64,000 nt of DNA from Xenorhabdus ishibashii (GCF_002632755.1 NZ_NJAK01000001.1:3224001-3288000), one strand, 5' to 3'. Counted from the stretch's first letter, positions 1-9,998 are shown. Program-made: numbers and translations. Notes: generated by a model not told the origin, from the letters alone.

Positions 1-350
1 TCAATATTTCTAATGTATTGAATCTCCTATCAATCAATAGGATAGTCGTGAGCATAAAACGGTCATGGTTTTATATTCTGTTACATAAGAAAATATGCCA
101 TTAGATTATCATTAGCAGCCTTCAAGAAAATTGCTATCAGTCAGAAAAATTAAGTCAGGCTATTTAGACAGGGTAAAACAATATTTTATTCCGATAAACA
201 GTAATAACTTGTATTTAAATTTTGTATTTTTATTATAAAATGGTATTTATTTCTGTTCTCGGTAACATTTTTTTAATTTTTTTATAAAAAAATTGAGATG
301 TTTTTATCGCAAAATGGGAAATAATGTACTTTATTAACTCGTTTCAGCCA
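1..350. other. A+T-rich intergenic stretch, no gene seen
   Basis: No open frame with a credible ribosome binding site and no recognisable RNA gene is visible here. The stretch is strongly A+T-rich with several homopolymer runs. The gene to its left lies outside the window, so its promoter or terminator content cannot be judged. Confidence 0.5.
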
Positions 351-381
351 AAAAAATATCCCTGCCAAATGGCAGGGATAT
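351..381 (-). terminator. Rho-independent terminator of sdaA
   Basis: An 11-bp stem (ATATCCCTGCC pairing with GGCAGGGATAT) with a 4-base loop is followed, on the minus strand, by a run of six T residues. It lies about 80 bases beyond the sdaA stop codon, so it very likely ends that transcript. Confidence 0.85.
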
Positions 382-459
382 TATTTCAACTAAAATTTAA
401 ATGTAGAAAAAATAGGCAAAATTGTTGTTTTATGTATGATAAATGAACGATGTGTTATG

Positions 460-1824
460 TTAGTCACATTGAACTTTTATTGCCAAACCACCGCGTGAAG
501 TTTCACGGTATTTCGCGTTCATATCTTTGCCCGTTTCATACATGGTCTCAATCACTTTATCGAGAGAAACACGAGGTTCACTGGTACGGCGGAGTGCCAT
601 ACGGGCAGCATTGATCGCTTTAACTGATGCAATAGCATTACGTTCAATACAAGGAACTTGCACCTGGCCGGCAACCGGATCACAAGTCAAACCGAGGTTA
701 TGCTCCATGCCAATTTCTGCTGCGATACAAACCTGTTCAGGGCTTGCGCCGAGTAGTTCGGCAATGCCGGCTGCTGCCATAGAACAAGCTACCCCAACTT
801 CACCCTGACAACCAACCTCAGCACCCGAAATGGAAGCATTCATCTTATATAAGATGCCGATTGCACCGGAAGCCAGAAAATAGCGGGTATACAGTTCCGG
901 TGTCACAGGTTCGATGCAGTGATTGTAATAAGCCAAAACGGCAGGGACGATACCACATGCGCCATTGGTTGGTGCAGTAACAACACGGCCACCGGCGGCA
1001 TTTTCTTCATTGACGGCCAACGCAAACATATTGATTAAATCAACGACATTCATTGGGTCATTAGATAATTTGTTTGATGATGTCAGCATACGGTGTAACG
1101 CTGCTGCGCGGCGAGGAACGCGCAATGGGCCTGGCAAAACCCCTTCTGTGTTCAGGCCACGCTCAATGCAGGCTTGCATGGTTGCCCAGACATCCGCGAA
1201 ATACTCAGCAATTTCTTCTTGGCTGTGTAAATCCAATTCATTTTTCATCATCAGGCCAGAAACAGACAGGCCTGTTTTATTACAGTTCATCAGCAGTTCA
1301 GCCGCAGAGCTGTAAGGGTAAGAAACAGGTTTGGAATCCTGGGATGGCTTGCCAAAATGCTCTTCATCAACAATAAAACCACCACCGATAGAGTAGTAGG
1401 TTTTGCTGTAAACTTTTTCGTCACCGGCGAACGCATGAATTTGCATGCCATTTTCGTGCAGTGAGAGGTTATCGCTACGGAAGTTCATACCGCCATCGCG
1501 AGGAAAATCGACTTCGTGTAAACCATTTGCCAGCGGCAAACGTTCAGTTTGCTCAACATCACGAATAAAACCAGGGATTGAATCAATATCAACGGTTGCC
1601 GGCATATTACCTGCCAGCCCCATGATGATAGCAATATCCGTATGGTGACCTTTCCCGGTTAATGAAAGTGAGCCGTATACATCAACAGCTACACGCGTGA
1701 TAGAGGACATTACCCCCAGGTTTACAAGATCATCGACAAATTGTTTGCCTGCTTTCATAGGACCAACAGTATGAGAGCTGGATGGGCCAATACCCACCTT
1801 AAACATGTCGAAAACGCTAATCAC
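460..1824 (-). CDS. sdaA: L-serine dehydratase (L-serine ammonia-lyase)
   Basis: This cytoplasmic iron-sulfur enzyme deaminates L-serine to pyruvate and ammonia. The 454-residue product matches E. coli SdaA closely over its whole length, starting with the typical FDMFKVGIGPSSSHTVGP segment. Cysteines at about 339, 381 and 392, in GCQGEVG, LTCDP and VPCIERN contexts, are the expected [4Fe-4S] ligands of the bacterial single-chain family. The start codon is GTG, with an AAAGGAG ribosome binding site just upstream. The order sdaA, nudL, pabB, yoaH is the same as in E. coli, which favours sdaA over its paralogue sdaB. A 167-base gap to nudL leaves room for its own promoter, and a clear terminator follows. 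Confidence 0.96.
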   Translation of the reverse strand: MISVFDMFKVGIGPSSSHTVGPMKAGKQFVDDLVNLGVMSSITRVAVDVYGSLSLTGKGHHTDIAIIMGLAGNMPATVDIDSIPGFIRDVEQTERLPLANGLHEVDFPRDGGMNFRSDNLSLHENGMQIHAFAGDEKVYSKTYYSIGGGFIVDEEHFGKPSQDSKPVSYPYSSAAELLMNCNKTGLSVSGLMMKNELDLHSQEEIAEYFADVWATMQACIERGLNTEGVLPGPLRVPRRAAALHRMLTSSNKLSNDPMNVVDLINMFALAVNEENAAGGRVVTAPTNGACGIVPAVLAYYNHCIEPVTPELYTRYFLASGAIGILYKMNASISGAEVGCQGEVGVACSMAAAGIAELLGASPEQVCIAAEIGMEHNLGLTCDPVAGQVQVPCIERNAIASVKAINAARMALRRTSEPRVSLDKVIETMYETGKDMNAKYRETSRGGLAIKVQCD

Positions 1825-1991
1825 GCCAGACTCCTTTAAAGAAGAGAGATATAGTTATTTATATAAAGCGCGCTACTTTACTGTTATTTGGTAGTGTTGA
1901 TAAAGGAGTTTACAGTTTTTTTTTAATTATAATAGCAATTGATATGATTATGGATAAGTAATGCACAGTTTTGTGGTGTTTTGCGTCCAAT

Positions 1992-2561
1992 TCAGAGCGT
2001 TTTTTGCACTTGCTGTGCTAAGCGATAAATAATGGCTGCGGTCAATCCCCAAATCATATGCTCTTGGTGCCAATAAAAATAGACTCGGCGTTGTTGATTA
2101 CGGCGTTTTATATCCAGATACCGATAATGGGGAAGGGAAAGTGTCTCAATCAGTGGAATTTCAAAAATACTTGCTACTTCTGCTGGATTAGTTCGAAAGG
2201 AAATGGGGGCGGCAACTAACCCAATAACTGGAGTGACACGATAACCGCCAATGCTATCCAAAGGGGCTAATTGCCCCAATATTTGTACCTTATCTTGCGG
2301 CAGGCTGACTTCTTCTTCTGCCTCCCGCAAGGCAGTGGCAATAAGGGAAGCGTCTTCAGGATCAGCCGCTCCGCCCGGAAAAGCAATTTGCCCTGCGTGG
2401 GAGCGGAGGCTTGCGGAGCGTTGGGTGAATAACAGCGTTGGTTCTGGCTTACATATAATCGGCAATAATACCGCCGCATTCCGTTGATTGCTGGCTAAAT
2501 GTGCTGGTCGTGCAGGAAGCTGCAATTGAAACCGATGAATGAAGTCAGAGAGCGATGTCAT
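1992..2561 (-). CDS. nudL: Nudix hydrolase NudL (putative CoA pyrophosphatase)
   Basis: This 189-residue protein belongs to the NudL/YeaB branch of Nudix hydrolases, whose members cleave the pyrophosphate of coenzyme A and related nucleotides. A Nudix box spans roughly residues 63-85, with the REAEEE core, and is preceded by the family-specific segment RSASLRSHAGQIAFPGG (about 48-64). Its ATG overlaps the TGA of pabB by four bases (ATGA), so the two genes are translationally coupled, as in E. coli. The substrate is assigned from the family and is not shown by the sequence alone. Confidence 0.92.
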   Translation of the reverse strand: MTSLSDFIHRFQLQLPARPAHLASNQRNAAVLLPIICKPEPTLLFTQRSASLRSHAGQIAFPGGAADPEDASLIATALREAEEEVSLPQDKVQILGQLAPLDSIGGYRVTPVIGLVAAPISFRTNPAEVASIFEIPLIETLSLPHYRYLDIKRRNQQRRVYFYWHQEHMIWGLTAAIIYRLAQQVQKTL

Positions 2562-3955
2562 GGTATAGATAGTTCCCCTAATTGAGGTAAGATCCGTCCG
2601 AGTTTATCAAATGTTTCCTGGTATTCTTTTTCAGCGATGCTATCTGCGACGATACCACCCCCTGCCCAACAGTAGATTTTTCCTTTTTCTGTCAGTAAGG
2701 TACGAATAGTAATATTGCTGTCCATTGTACCGCAGAAACTAATATAGCCAACCGCACCACAATATCCATGTCTGCGATGTGGCTCCAATTCTTCAATGAT
2801 TTCCATAGCCCTGATTTTAGGGGCACCTGTAATTGATCCACCTGGAAAACAGGCACGCAGTAAATCTGTAGCATGATATGTGTCAGGCAAGGTTGCTGTA
2901 ATGGTGCTGACCAGATGGTGTACGGCAGGAAAAGGTTCAACAACAAATAATTCGGGCACTTTGACCGAACCAGGTGTGGCAACTCGCCCAATGTCATTTC
3001 TCAGCAGGTCAACAATCATCAGGTTTTCCGCGCGATCTTTGCGTGAATTTGCTAATTTTTCTGCTTGCAATTGATCTTCATCGGTGTCTTGCAATCGGGG
3101 CAGAGTTCCCTTTATTGGGCGCGTCTGAATGTGATTATCTTGCAAAAGAATAAAGCGTTCAGGGGAAACGCTGATAATGCAGTGCTCAGGTAAGCGGATA
3201 AAAGCAGAAAAGGGAGCCTGATTACTTTCATTGAGCTGGATAAATGCCTGCCATTCATCTCCTGCATATTTGGCATGGAACCGTTGTGATAAATTGACTT
3301 GATAGCAATCTCCCTCTCGTAGGTAGCGATGGATTTGAGCAATTTTTTCGTGGTATTGCTGTGCTGTCATATTGGATTGCCACGAACTTGTCAGGGAAAA
3401 GCCTTCTTTCCTGTTTTCTCGCTGAGATTCTAACCATGTCAGCCGTTCGTCAATATTGTGGTAACCCAGTAACGTCGCTTTCTTTAGCTGATGATCAATA
3501 ATCAATCCCCAATCGTAAATCCCTATAGCCATATCAGGAAAACTCAGTTCATTGGTAGCTAATTCAGGTAACTTTTCGATACGTCGTCCGAGATCGTATC
3601 CCCATATACCTAATGCTCCCCCTTGAAAAGGGAGATCTGGATCAAACTGAGCATCAATACCACTGGCGTGAAGGTGCTCATTTAATAGCAGGAAGGGATC
3701 TTCCTGAGAAAGAGAAACCTTCCCATTACGATTAATTTCGGTAGATGTTCCTTGAGTAACAAGAGTTGTCACAGGTTCGGCGACGATAATATCAAATCGA
3801 TTATGCGGATGTTTGGCGGTTCCAGAATGTAACAGCATGGCCCAAGGTAATGCAGAAAGGGGGGCGAAATAGTGAATGGCGAGATCAGGAGAATAGGGTA
3901 ATTGTCGTTTTTGTAATGCAATTTTCATGACGGCATCAATATTGGTGTTTGGCAA
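2558..3955 (-). CDS. pabB: Aminodeoxychorismate synthase component I
   Basis: PabB converts chorismate and PabA-supplied ammonia to 4-amino-4-deoxychorismate for folate synthesis. The 465-residue protein has an N-terminal anthranilate synthase I-type region and a C-terminal chorismate-binding domain. The PIKGT motif (residues 280-284, Lys282) carries the lysine that forms the covalent intermediate and distinguishes PabB from TrpE. Further family signatures are NLMIVDLLRNDIGRV and the GGSITGAPK loop. The gene is divergent from yoaH across 122 bases and is the promoter-proximal gene of pabB-nudL. Confidence 0.95.
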   Translation of the reverse strand: MPNTNIDAVMKIALQKRQLPYSPDLAIHYFAPLSALPWAMLLHSGTAKHPHNRFDIIVAEPVTTLVTQGTSTEINRNGKVSLSQEDPFLLLNEHLHASGIDAQFDPDLPFQGGALGIWGYDLGRRIEKLPELATNELSFPDMAIGIYDWGLIIDHQLKKATLLGYHNIDERLTWLESQRENRKEGFSLTSSWQSNMTAQQYHEKIAQIHRYLREGDCYQVNLSQRFHAKYAGDEWQAFIQLNESNQAPFSAFIRLPEHCIISVSPERFILLQDNHIQTRPIKGTLPRLQDTDEDQLQAEKLANSRKDRAENLMIVDLLRNDIGRVATPGSVKVPELFVVEPFPAVHHLVSTITATLPDTYHATDLLRACFPGGSITGAPKIRAMEIIEELEPHRRHGYCGAVGYISFCGTMDSNITIRTLLTEKGKIYCWAGGGIVADSIAEKEYQETFDKLGRILPQLGELSIP

Positions 3956-4077
3956 TCCACAAGGAATAACATATTAATCCACGGAGATTATCACACAATC
4001 TCGCTCCTGACTTGAGATAAAACAGGCTATAATCGCCGTTTGCCAATAATTGCTATGTTTTGTTTGAGGTTATAACG

Positions 4078-4260
4078 ATGTTTTCAGGTATGCCAGCACT
4101 ATCCCATGAAGAGCAACAAGTTGCCGTAGAAAGGATACATCAGCTCATTTCCGAAGGAATGGGCAGCGGAGAAGCCATTGCTATTGTTGCTCAGGAATTA
4201 CGTGAAAAGCACCAGAACAATGAGCAGATCCATGTTTTATTTGAAGATGGTGAAAACTAG
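4078..4260 (+). CDS. yoaH: UPF0181 family protein YoaH
   Basis: This is a 60-residue cytoplasmic protein of unknown function, similar to E. coli YoaH along its whole length ([14 protein letters not shown] at the start, an acidic C-terminus). An upstream in-frame start exists at 4060, but the ATG at 4078 has GAGG eight bases upstream and matches the E. coli N-terminus, so 4078 is chosen. It is divergent from pabB, as in E. coli. Confidence 0.9.
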   Translation: MFSGMPALSHEEQQVAVERIHQLISEGMGSGEAIAIVAQELREKHQNNEQIHVLFEDGEN

Positions 4261-4364
4261 ACGCAACGCATTTTTAACAAAACTCACATAATTACTTTCT
4301 ACTGCATGTTAATTTGTAGCTGCTTTTAATCCATACTATTTGAATGGTAATAGGAGGTAATATT

Positions 4365-4736
4365 ATGAAGGCAAGTCAGTTTATTCGTCGTATTGGTTTA
4401 CTGAGTGCAGGTACTCTGTTTTCTGTTTCGTTTATTGCAACCGCAGCCGAGAGTGAGCGTGTAGCAAAGTTTATTTCTTGTAAAAATTTAACCAAAGATC
4501 AAGTAGCAGCACAGGTTAAGCAAGATTTCTTACAAAATCGTATTAATCACTGGGATAAGGACAAAAAGCAATTAGGCACTTCAAAACTGATTGCATGGGT
4601 GAATGTCAATGATATTACTGGCGATACGAACGCATTGCAGGTTCCTTTGATCGTCCGAGGTACGAAAAAAGATAAAAGTTACAATGTCACAATAGATTGT
4701 CAAAAAGAGACTATTAGTTATAGTGAAGTAAAGTAA
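4365..4736 (+). CDS. yebF: YebF-family secreted protein
   Basis: The 123-residue product starts with a signal peptide (basic MKASQFIRR, then a hydrophobic core, likely cleaved after ATAA near residue 27). The mature part aligns with E. coli YebF: a CKNLTKDQVAAQVKQDF segment, QNRINHW, LIAWVNVNDITG and a second conserved cysteine in TIDCQKE, the pair forming the family disulfide. In E. coli YebF reaches the medium via the periplasm; its role is unknown, and the fold is shared with the colicin M immunity protein. The start at 4365 is preferred over 4344 because the strong AGGAGG lies between them. A terminator follows. Confidence 0.82.
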   Translation: MKASQFIRRIGLLSAGTLFSVSFIATAAESERVAKFISCKNLTKDQVAAQVKQDFLQNRINHWDKDKKQLGTSKLIAWVNVNDITGDTNALQVPLIVRGTKKDKSYNVTIDCQKETISYSEVK

Positions 4737-4780
4737 ATAAAAGCAAATAATTTGTCACACTATCTTTTCTTTAAATATAT

Positions 4781-4812
4781 ACGGGATACTGGAAAAGTAT
4801 CCCGTTTTGTTT
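4781..4812 (+). terminator. Rho-independent terminator after yebF
   Basis: A perfect 10-bp stem (ACGGGATACT with AGTATCCCGT) and a 5-base loop are followed by TTTGTTT. It lies 45 bases after the yebF stop and 20 bases before pip, so pip must use a promoter that overlaps it or depend on readthrough. Confidence 0.8.
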
Positions 4813-4821
4813 AAACAGTGA

Positions 4822-5784
<963 letters not shown>

Positions 5785-5807
5785 ATTTATTGGAAATAGT
5801 TAAGATG

Positions 5808-5838
5808 TAACCACCCGCAAAGGGTGGTTATCCTTTTT
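5808..5838 (+). terminator. Rho-independent terminator of pip
   Basis: A 9-bp stem (TAACCACCC with GGGTGGTTA) with a 5-base loop is followed by TCCTTTTTAT. It separates pip from the convergent holE. On the minus strand there is no useful T run, so it serves mainly pip. Confidence 0.8.
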
Positions 5839-5847
5839 ATCATTCCC

Positions 5848-6078
5848 TCAACGACTTTTAGGTTCATAAGGCAGGCGTGACAGTAATCTTGACTGCTGGC
5901 GGTAATGCTGCAAGCGTTGTTGGAAATAGTCTTGCAGATGTGCAGGTTGTGATTGTTCAACAGTGTCAGGAATGACAGGCATGTTATAACGTTCTTTAAA
6001 AGCAACACCGGATGCTGCTAAATCAACATTGACCTTATCCATTTCATCTTTAGATAATTTGGCTAAGTTATGTTCCAT
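5848..6078 (-). CDS. holE: DNA polymerase III theta subunit
   Basis: HolE is the small subunit that binds the epsilon proofreading exonuclease in the polymerase III core. The 76-residue product keeps the E. coli signature almost unchanged: [20 protein letters not shown], then [13 protein letters not shown] and a C-terminal SRLPYEPK. An AGAGAGG ribosome binding site precedes the ATG. The gene is convergent with pip. Theta is restricted to enterobacteria and close relatives, which supports the taxonomic placement. Confidence 0.93.
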   Translation of the reverse strand: MEHNLAKLSKDEMDKVNVDLAASGVAFKERYNMPVIPDTVEQSQPAHLQDYFQQRLQHYRQQSRLLSRLPYEPKSR

Positions 6079-6184
6079 TTTTGGCCTCTCTGAAAACTCA
6101 TTTTTAATTTATCTAAAAGAAAATTAATAGACTCTCTTTTGTTTAGCAAGCTGTTTTAAAAAGAGCAAAAACGTATCTAATAAA

Positions 6185-6300
6185 CATAAATAATATCAAT
6201 TCTCATTTTTATTAAAAATTATTTTCTGAATAAAAATTTAATTAAATAAAATTGATTCTTATTTTCTTATATTTAATGAGATTTATTCTTATTGGTTTTT
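6185..6300 (+). promoter_or_regulatory. Cluster of Fur-like boxes upstream of ftnA
   Basis: Three A+T-rich Fur-box-like sites lie in the 110-230 bases before ftnA: AATATCAATTCTCATT at 6192-6207 (reverse complement AATGAGAATTGATATT), AAATTGATTCTTATTT around 6249-6264, and AATGAGATTTATTCTTATT at 6275-6293. Each contains degenerate GATAAT-type hexamers. In E. coli, Fur activates ftnA by binding an extended upstream array and displacing H-NS; the arrangement here fits that model, but occupancy is inference. Confidence 0.5.
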
Positions 6301-6413
6301 ATAAATAAAATCCTATTTATCAATTAATTGCATATTTTTATTTTGTTTTTGTATTATGTGTTTTTAATTGGCATAATACGCAAAATTTAATAAATTATTA
6401 GGAGAGTTGGCCG

Positions 6414-6920
6414 ATGTTAAAACAAGAAATGATCAAAAAATTAAATGAGCAATTAAATCTGGAATTTTATTCTGCAAATTTATACCTGCAAATGAGTGCA
6501 TGGTGCAGTGATAAGGGATATGAAGGCGCAGCCGCGTTTTTAAAGACGCATTCACAGGAAGAGATGCAACATATGCAACGCTTGTTTGATTATTTGGGTG
6601 ACACAGGTTCAATGCCTGTATTGGGCGCTATTCAGGCTCCTCCTGTAGAATTCAAATCTATCTCCGATGTGTTTAACCAGACTTATGAGCATGAAAAATT
6701 GATCACAGAAGAAATCAATAAACTTGCCCATGTCGCGATGACGACACAAGACTATTCCACTTTTAATTTCTTGCAGTGGTATGTTGCGGAGCAGCATGAA
6801 GAAGAAAAACTGTTCAAATCTATTCTGGACAAACTAGAGATGGTAGGGGAAAGTGGAAAAGCCCTGTTCTTGTTGGATAAAGATCTCAAGGGATTATCTG
6901 CGGCACCAGCACATGCCTGA
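6414..6920 (+). CDS. ftnA: Non-haem ferritin
   Basis: FtnA forms a 24-subunit cytoplasmic shell that oxidises and stores iron. The 168-residue chain has the ferroxidase ligands Glu17 ([11 protein letters not shown]), Glu50 and His53 ([11 protein letters not shown]), further glutamates in TEEIN, and the conserved [11 protein letters not shown] helix near 128-138. A GGAGAG ribosome binding site lies upstream. Length and motifs match FtnA rather than bacterioferritin, since no haem-binding Met is placed as in Bfr. About 300 bases to yobA follow; only a weak imperfect hairpin (around 6945-6990) is seen there. Confidence 0.95.
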   Translation: MLKQEMIKKLNEQLNLEFYSANLYLQMSAWCSDKGYEGAAAFLKTHSQEEMQHMQRLFDYLGDTGSMPVLGAIQAPPVEFKSISDVFNQTYEHEKLITEEINKLAHVAMTTQDYSTFNFLQWYVAEQHEEEKLFKSILDKLEMVGESGKALFLLDKDLKGLSAAPAHA

Positions 6921-7218
6921 TTCTTGCATGTTTCAACTTGAGTTTTGCTGGTTATTCTGCCATTTAAAATCTACTAAGTAGAGAAAATAACCGGATAAAT
7001 CAATTTGATCTGTTTTCCATCGTAACTCCGTTTCTTTGTGTTTTTTTCATGCCTTGTGAAACTGGGGTTACGGTTCTCCCTCTTTATATTCCCATTTTTG
7101 CGTAGTGCCTCACAGGTCGGGACATTACTCGCTGATTATCGCAGATTAAACAGATTTTTTGGTATAGAATCTCCTTTTAAACATAAAAAATTCATCTACA
7201 TATTAAAGGGTTATCTAT

Positions 7219-7605
7219 ATGTTTATTCTTAACATCCGTTCATCCTGGACCAAACTATCTGCTCTTGTGGTTCTGTTTGTCGGCATGTCTTGTCAGCAGG
7301 CTTTGGCCCATGCTCATTTGAAAGATCAGACTCCCGCAGAAAATACAACGGTTGAAGCAGCCCCACAAACTATCACTTTGAACTTTTCAGAACGTATTGA
7401 GCTTGGGTTCAGTAAGGTAAAATTGATTGGCCCAGAAAAGAGCGTAATTAAAACAGGTAAATTAGAACTCGATCCTGAGACCAAAACCAAGTTAATTCTG
7501 CCAGTTGAAGGCAAACTTGCTACAGGAAAATACAGTGTTGACTGGAGTGTACTTTCTGTCGATGGTCATAAAACAAAAGGCGTTTATAGTTTTACCGTAA
7601 AATAA
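7219..7605 (+). CDS. yobA: CopC-family periplasmic copper-binding protein
   Basis: The 128-residue protein has a signal peptide ending in QQALA at residue 30, so mature protein begins with His31 in HAHLKD, the N-terminal copper-binding histidine of CopC proteins. A second conserved histidine is at 117 (SVDGHKTKG). The rest is a small beta-barrel of the CopC family (also PcoC/YobA). Its stop codon overlaps the start of the next gene (TAATG), the CopD-like membrane protein, so the two are coupled. The pair probably handles copper at the cell envelope; the direction of transport is not shown. Confidence 0.9.
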   Translation: MFILNIRSSWTKLSALVVLFVGMSCQQALAHAHLKDQTPAENTTVEAAPQTITLNFSERIELGFSKVKLIGPEKSVIKTGKLELDPETKTKLILPVEGKLATGKYSVDWSVLSVDGHKTKGVYSFTVK

Positions 7606-8528
7606 TGATTTCTCTAGAGGCGCTATACGTATTCTGCCGTTTCTCTCATTTTGTGGTCGTTATGTTGATGTTTGGCCTTAGCTTATTCACTGTAATGCTT
7701 GTTTCTGGTCATTTCTCGCTCCTGATGAGAGAACGGTTAAAAGTTGGTGTTTTAATCAGCACCGTGCTGGCTTTTATCACCTCAATCATCTGGTTTATTG
7801 TACAGGCTGGATTAATGGGAGATGGCTGGCACGATGTTTATGCTCTGGATATCTGGCTGTCTGTCTTGGAAACCTCTTTTGGACAAGTATGGAAATGGCA
7901 GTTATTGACTGCTGTACTTGCTGTTGGTGGGCTGTTCCTTTCTAATATTAAGGTCAGAAATTTCCTGTTATTAGGTTGTTCTTTCATTTTACTTTCAAGC
8001 CATGCTTTCATTGGACATGCCGCTATGTATGAAGGAAACATAGGGTTATTACTTCAAGCCAATCAGGTTATTCATTTACTCAGTGCAGGTTACTGGTTTG
8101 GTGGATTGTGGCCATTCTTACTGTGTCTGCAATTCTTGCGATTACGTCAATCAGTAGAAGCAAACTTATCGCCTAATGCGACTAACTTATATGCAGATAG
8201 CATAACAGCCATGAGAAAATTTTCTCTTTATGGGCATTTTGCCGTGTCTCTGGTGATTGTGACTGGAATTGTGAGCAGTGTGATTCTCATTCCAGGTTGG
8301 CCCATTTTCAGTCGAACTCTGTCTGAATACCAATCCATGCTATGGTTAAAAATAGTTCTGGTTACTGGAATGGTTCTTTTGGCTTTGATTAACCGCTATA
8401 TTTTAGTTCCCAAATTAAAACAGAAAAAGTGCTATCAGCAATTGATAATCAATAGTTGGCTGGAAATTATTCTGGGTACAACCGTATTATTATGCGTAGC
8501 GATTTTTGCAACGCAACCTCCTGCGTGA
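7605..8528 (+). CDS. yebZ: CopD-family copper resistance/transport membrane protein
   Basis: This 307-residue integral membrane protein has about eight hydrophobic segments and belongs to the CopD/PcoD/YebZ family. Conserved histidines lie in the membrane segments, for example in SHAFIGHAA and in FSLYGHFAV, as expected for copper relay. It starts one base inside the yobA stop (TAATG), so it is translated together with the periplasmic CopC-like partner. The gene order yobA-yebZ-yebY is that of E. coli. Confidence 0.9.
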   Translation: MISLEALYVFCRFSHFVVVMLMFGLSLFTVMLVSGHFSLLMRERLKVGVLISTVLAFITSIIWFIVQAGLMGDGWHDVYALDIWLSVLETSFGQVWKWQLLTAVLAVGGLFLSNIKVRNFLLLGCSFILLSSHAFIGHAAMYEGNIGLLLQANQVIHLLSAGYWFGGLWPFLLCLQFLRLRQSVEANLSPNATNLYADSITAMRKFSLYGHFAVSLVIVTGIVSSVILIPGWPIFSRTLSEYQSMLWLKIVLVTGMVLLALINRYILVPKLKQKKCYQQLIINSWLEIILGTTVLLCVAIFATQPPA

Positions 8529-8620
8529 TTCTTGAATGATTGGTGTAAATCTGGGTACATAAACAGGAAGATTAGCGATAAAATCACGGCATGTATGTAT
8601 CTATCAGGGGAAAGATGATA

Positions 8621-8971
8621 ATGAAACGACTATTTTGGGCTGTGCCTCTTTTGCTTCTCTCTTTTCAGGGAGTAGCTGCGCCAATAAAAACGATTAGTAA
8701 GTTACAGTTTGGCAAACAGTGGGCATTTACTCGCGAAGAAGTTATGCTTGATTGTCGAACAGATGGAGCGTTGTTTGTGATAAATCCTAGCACATTGATG
8801 CAGTATCCGTTGAATGATCAAGCAACACAACTGATGCAAGCCAACCAGGTAATTGCATCATCATTAGATACAATCCTCTTAAATGATCCCGATCATCCCA
8901 ATCAAAAAATGAGCATTGAGCCATTTCAAAAAGCAGCATTGGCTTTATGTGACTATTCATCCAACCGATAA
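8621..8971 (+). CDS. yebY: YebY family protein (DUF2511)
   Basis: A small exported protein of unknown function. The 116-residue product starts with a signal peptide ([20 protein letters not shown]) and matches E. coli YebY through [17 protein letters not shown] and a second cysteine in LALCDYSSN. The start at 8621 is preferred because AGGGGAAAG ends a few bases upstream; ATG at 8615 and 8591 are possible but worse placed. It follows the CopC/CopD pair as in E. coli, so a role in copper handling is plausible but unproven. Confidence 0.82.
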   Translation: MKRLFWAVPLLLLSFQGVAAPIKTISKLQFGKQWAFTREEVMLDCRTDGALFVINPSTLMQYPLNDQATQLMQANQVIASSLDTILLNDPDHPNQKMSIEPFQKAALALCDYSSNR

Positions 8972-9015
8972 TGGTTAAAGTTTGGTAAATCATTGTATGT
9001 CAACTACGCTTTAGA

Positions 9016-9117
9016 TAGTCAGTTGTTCTACGTCTCAATGGCAATTTTTAACGCAAGGCTCTTTGACAGAGCCATTTTCCCTGGGCCGAGTAGAGGAGTA
9101 AACTCGGCCTTTTTTTG
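9016..9117 (+). ncRNA. sdsR: SdsR (RyeB) small regulatory RNA
   Basis: The 3' two thirds match the known SdsR sequence and structure: an AATGGCAATTTTTAACGC stretch, a short hairpin GGCTCT...AGAGCC, the conserved single-stranded CATTTTCCCTGG-like region used for target pairing, and a terminator hairpin GGCCGAGT...ACTCGGCC followed by seven T. A sigma-S-like extended -10 (CTACGCT, 9004-9010) sits at the right distance before the proposed 5' end. It lies beside yebY, the same place as in E. coli and Salmonella. SdsR is a sigma-S-dependent, Hfq-binding repressor of mRNAs such as those for porins and mutS. The exact 5' end is inferred. Confidence 0.88.
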
Positions 9118-9500
9118 CCCGTTATAAAGGGCGAATATTTTTATTTCCTTTTCAATAAATTACTTTATTTCTTAGGTGTATAATAAGTAAGTGAAAATAA
9201 AACAACCAATTAAAGTAACGATAAGGTGTTTTATAATAAAAATATGAGCAAAGGCACGATCCTGGGTGCAAGTCAGGCTATCTTTTAAATAAGCTGTGAT
9301 ATATCCCTAAGTTTTATAAGTGCATACTGGTAAAAATAATTAAAGAAAATTTAAATTCAGGAAGAAAAACGATATTCTGGAAGAAAATTTAAATCATAGT
9401 GATAGATTATGCTTAGAAATAGTCTGTTAAACACGATGAAAATTTAATGTAAAATCATTGTTTTCATTTTGTTAAATGTTTATCTGTTGCGTAGGAGCTT
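9118..9500. other. Intergenic stretch between sdsR and msrC
   Basis: No gene is supported. It is A+T-rich and should hold the msrC promoter near its right end; TAGGAG just before 9501 is the msrC ribosome binding site. An antisense partner of SdsR (RyeA/SraC in E. coli) could start here and run leftwards, but I see no feature that proves it. Confidence 0.45.
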
Positions 9501-9998
9501 ATGGATAAGAATAAATTTTATCAAGAGTTAGCAGATAGTCTGATGGCACTGCTATCAGGGGAATACGATCTTATCGCTTCTCTGGCTAACACAAGTGCAT
9601 TGTTATATGAACGTTTGGAACATGTTAATTGGGTCGGCTTTTATTTAGTTGATGATGATACTCTGGTATTAGGGCCATTTCAGGGTAAGATTGCTTGCGT
9701 TCGTATTCCGGTAGGAAAAGGGGTATGCGGAACGGCTGTTGCAAATAAGAGTATACAACGTATTTCTGATGTACATGCTTTTCCTGATCATATAGCCTGC
9801 GATGTCACCAGTAATGCTGAAATTGTACTTCCCTTAGAAATCAATGGGCAAGTTATTGGCGTTTTGGATATTGATAGCACGGTTTTTGATCGGTTTGACG
9901 AGAATGATGAAAATGGTTTGAAAGCGCTAGTTATCAGGCTTTGTAACCATTTGAAACAATGTGTTATGTCAAAATATCTACAACAGAACGTAACTTAA
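9501..9998 (+). CDS. msrC: Free methionine-(R)-sulfoxide reductase
   Basis: A GAF-domain enzyme that reduces free L-methionine-(R)-sulfoxide in the cytoplasm. The 165-residue product has the three conserved cysteines of the family at 66 (KIACVRIP), 76 (GVCGTAV) and 100 (HIACDVTS), with the same spacing as in E. coli MsrC (YebR), plus the NWVGFY and LPLEING GAF signatures. A GGAG ribosome binding site precedes it. The order msrC, proQ, prc, htpX is as in E. coli. Confidence 0.93.
   Translation: MDKNKFYQELADSLMALLSGEYDLIASLANTSALLYERLEHVNWVGFYLVDDDTLVLGPFQGKIACVRIPVGKGVCGTAVANKSIQRISDVHAFPDHIACDVTSNAEIVLPLEINGQVIGVLDIDSTVFDRFDENDENGLKALVIRLCNHLKQCVMSKYLQQNVT

Noticed and set aside
5808-5838. 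Possible IS200 end remnant after pip (ACCACCC hairpin similar to IS200 ends)
   Set aside because: It has a T run and lies right after pip, so a terminator explains it; no other IS200 sequence is nearby.
7038-7232. 64-codon open frame overlapping the start of yobA
   Set aside because: No family resemblance, no upstream binding site, and it runs into the signal peptide region of yobA in another frame.
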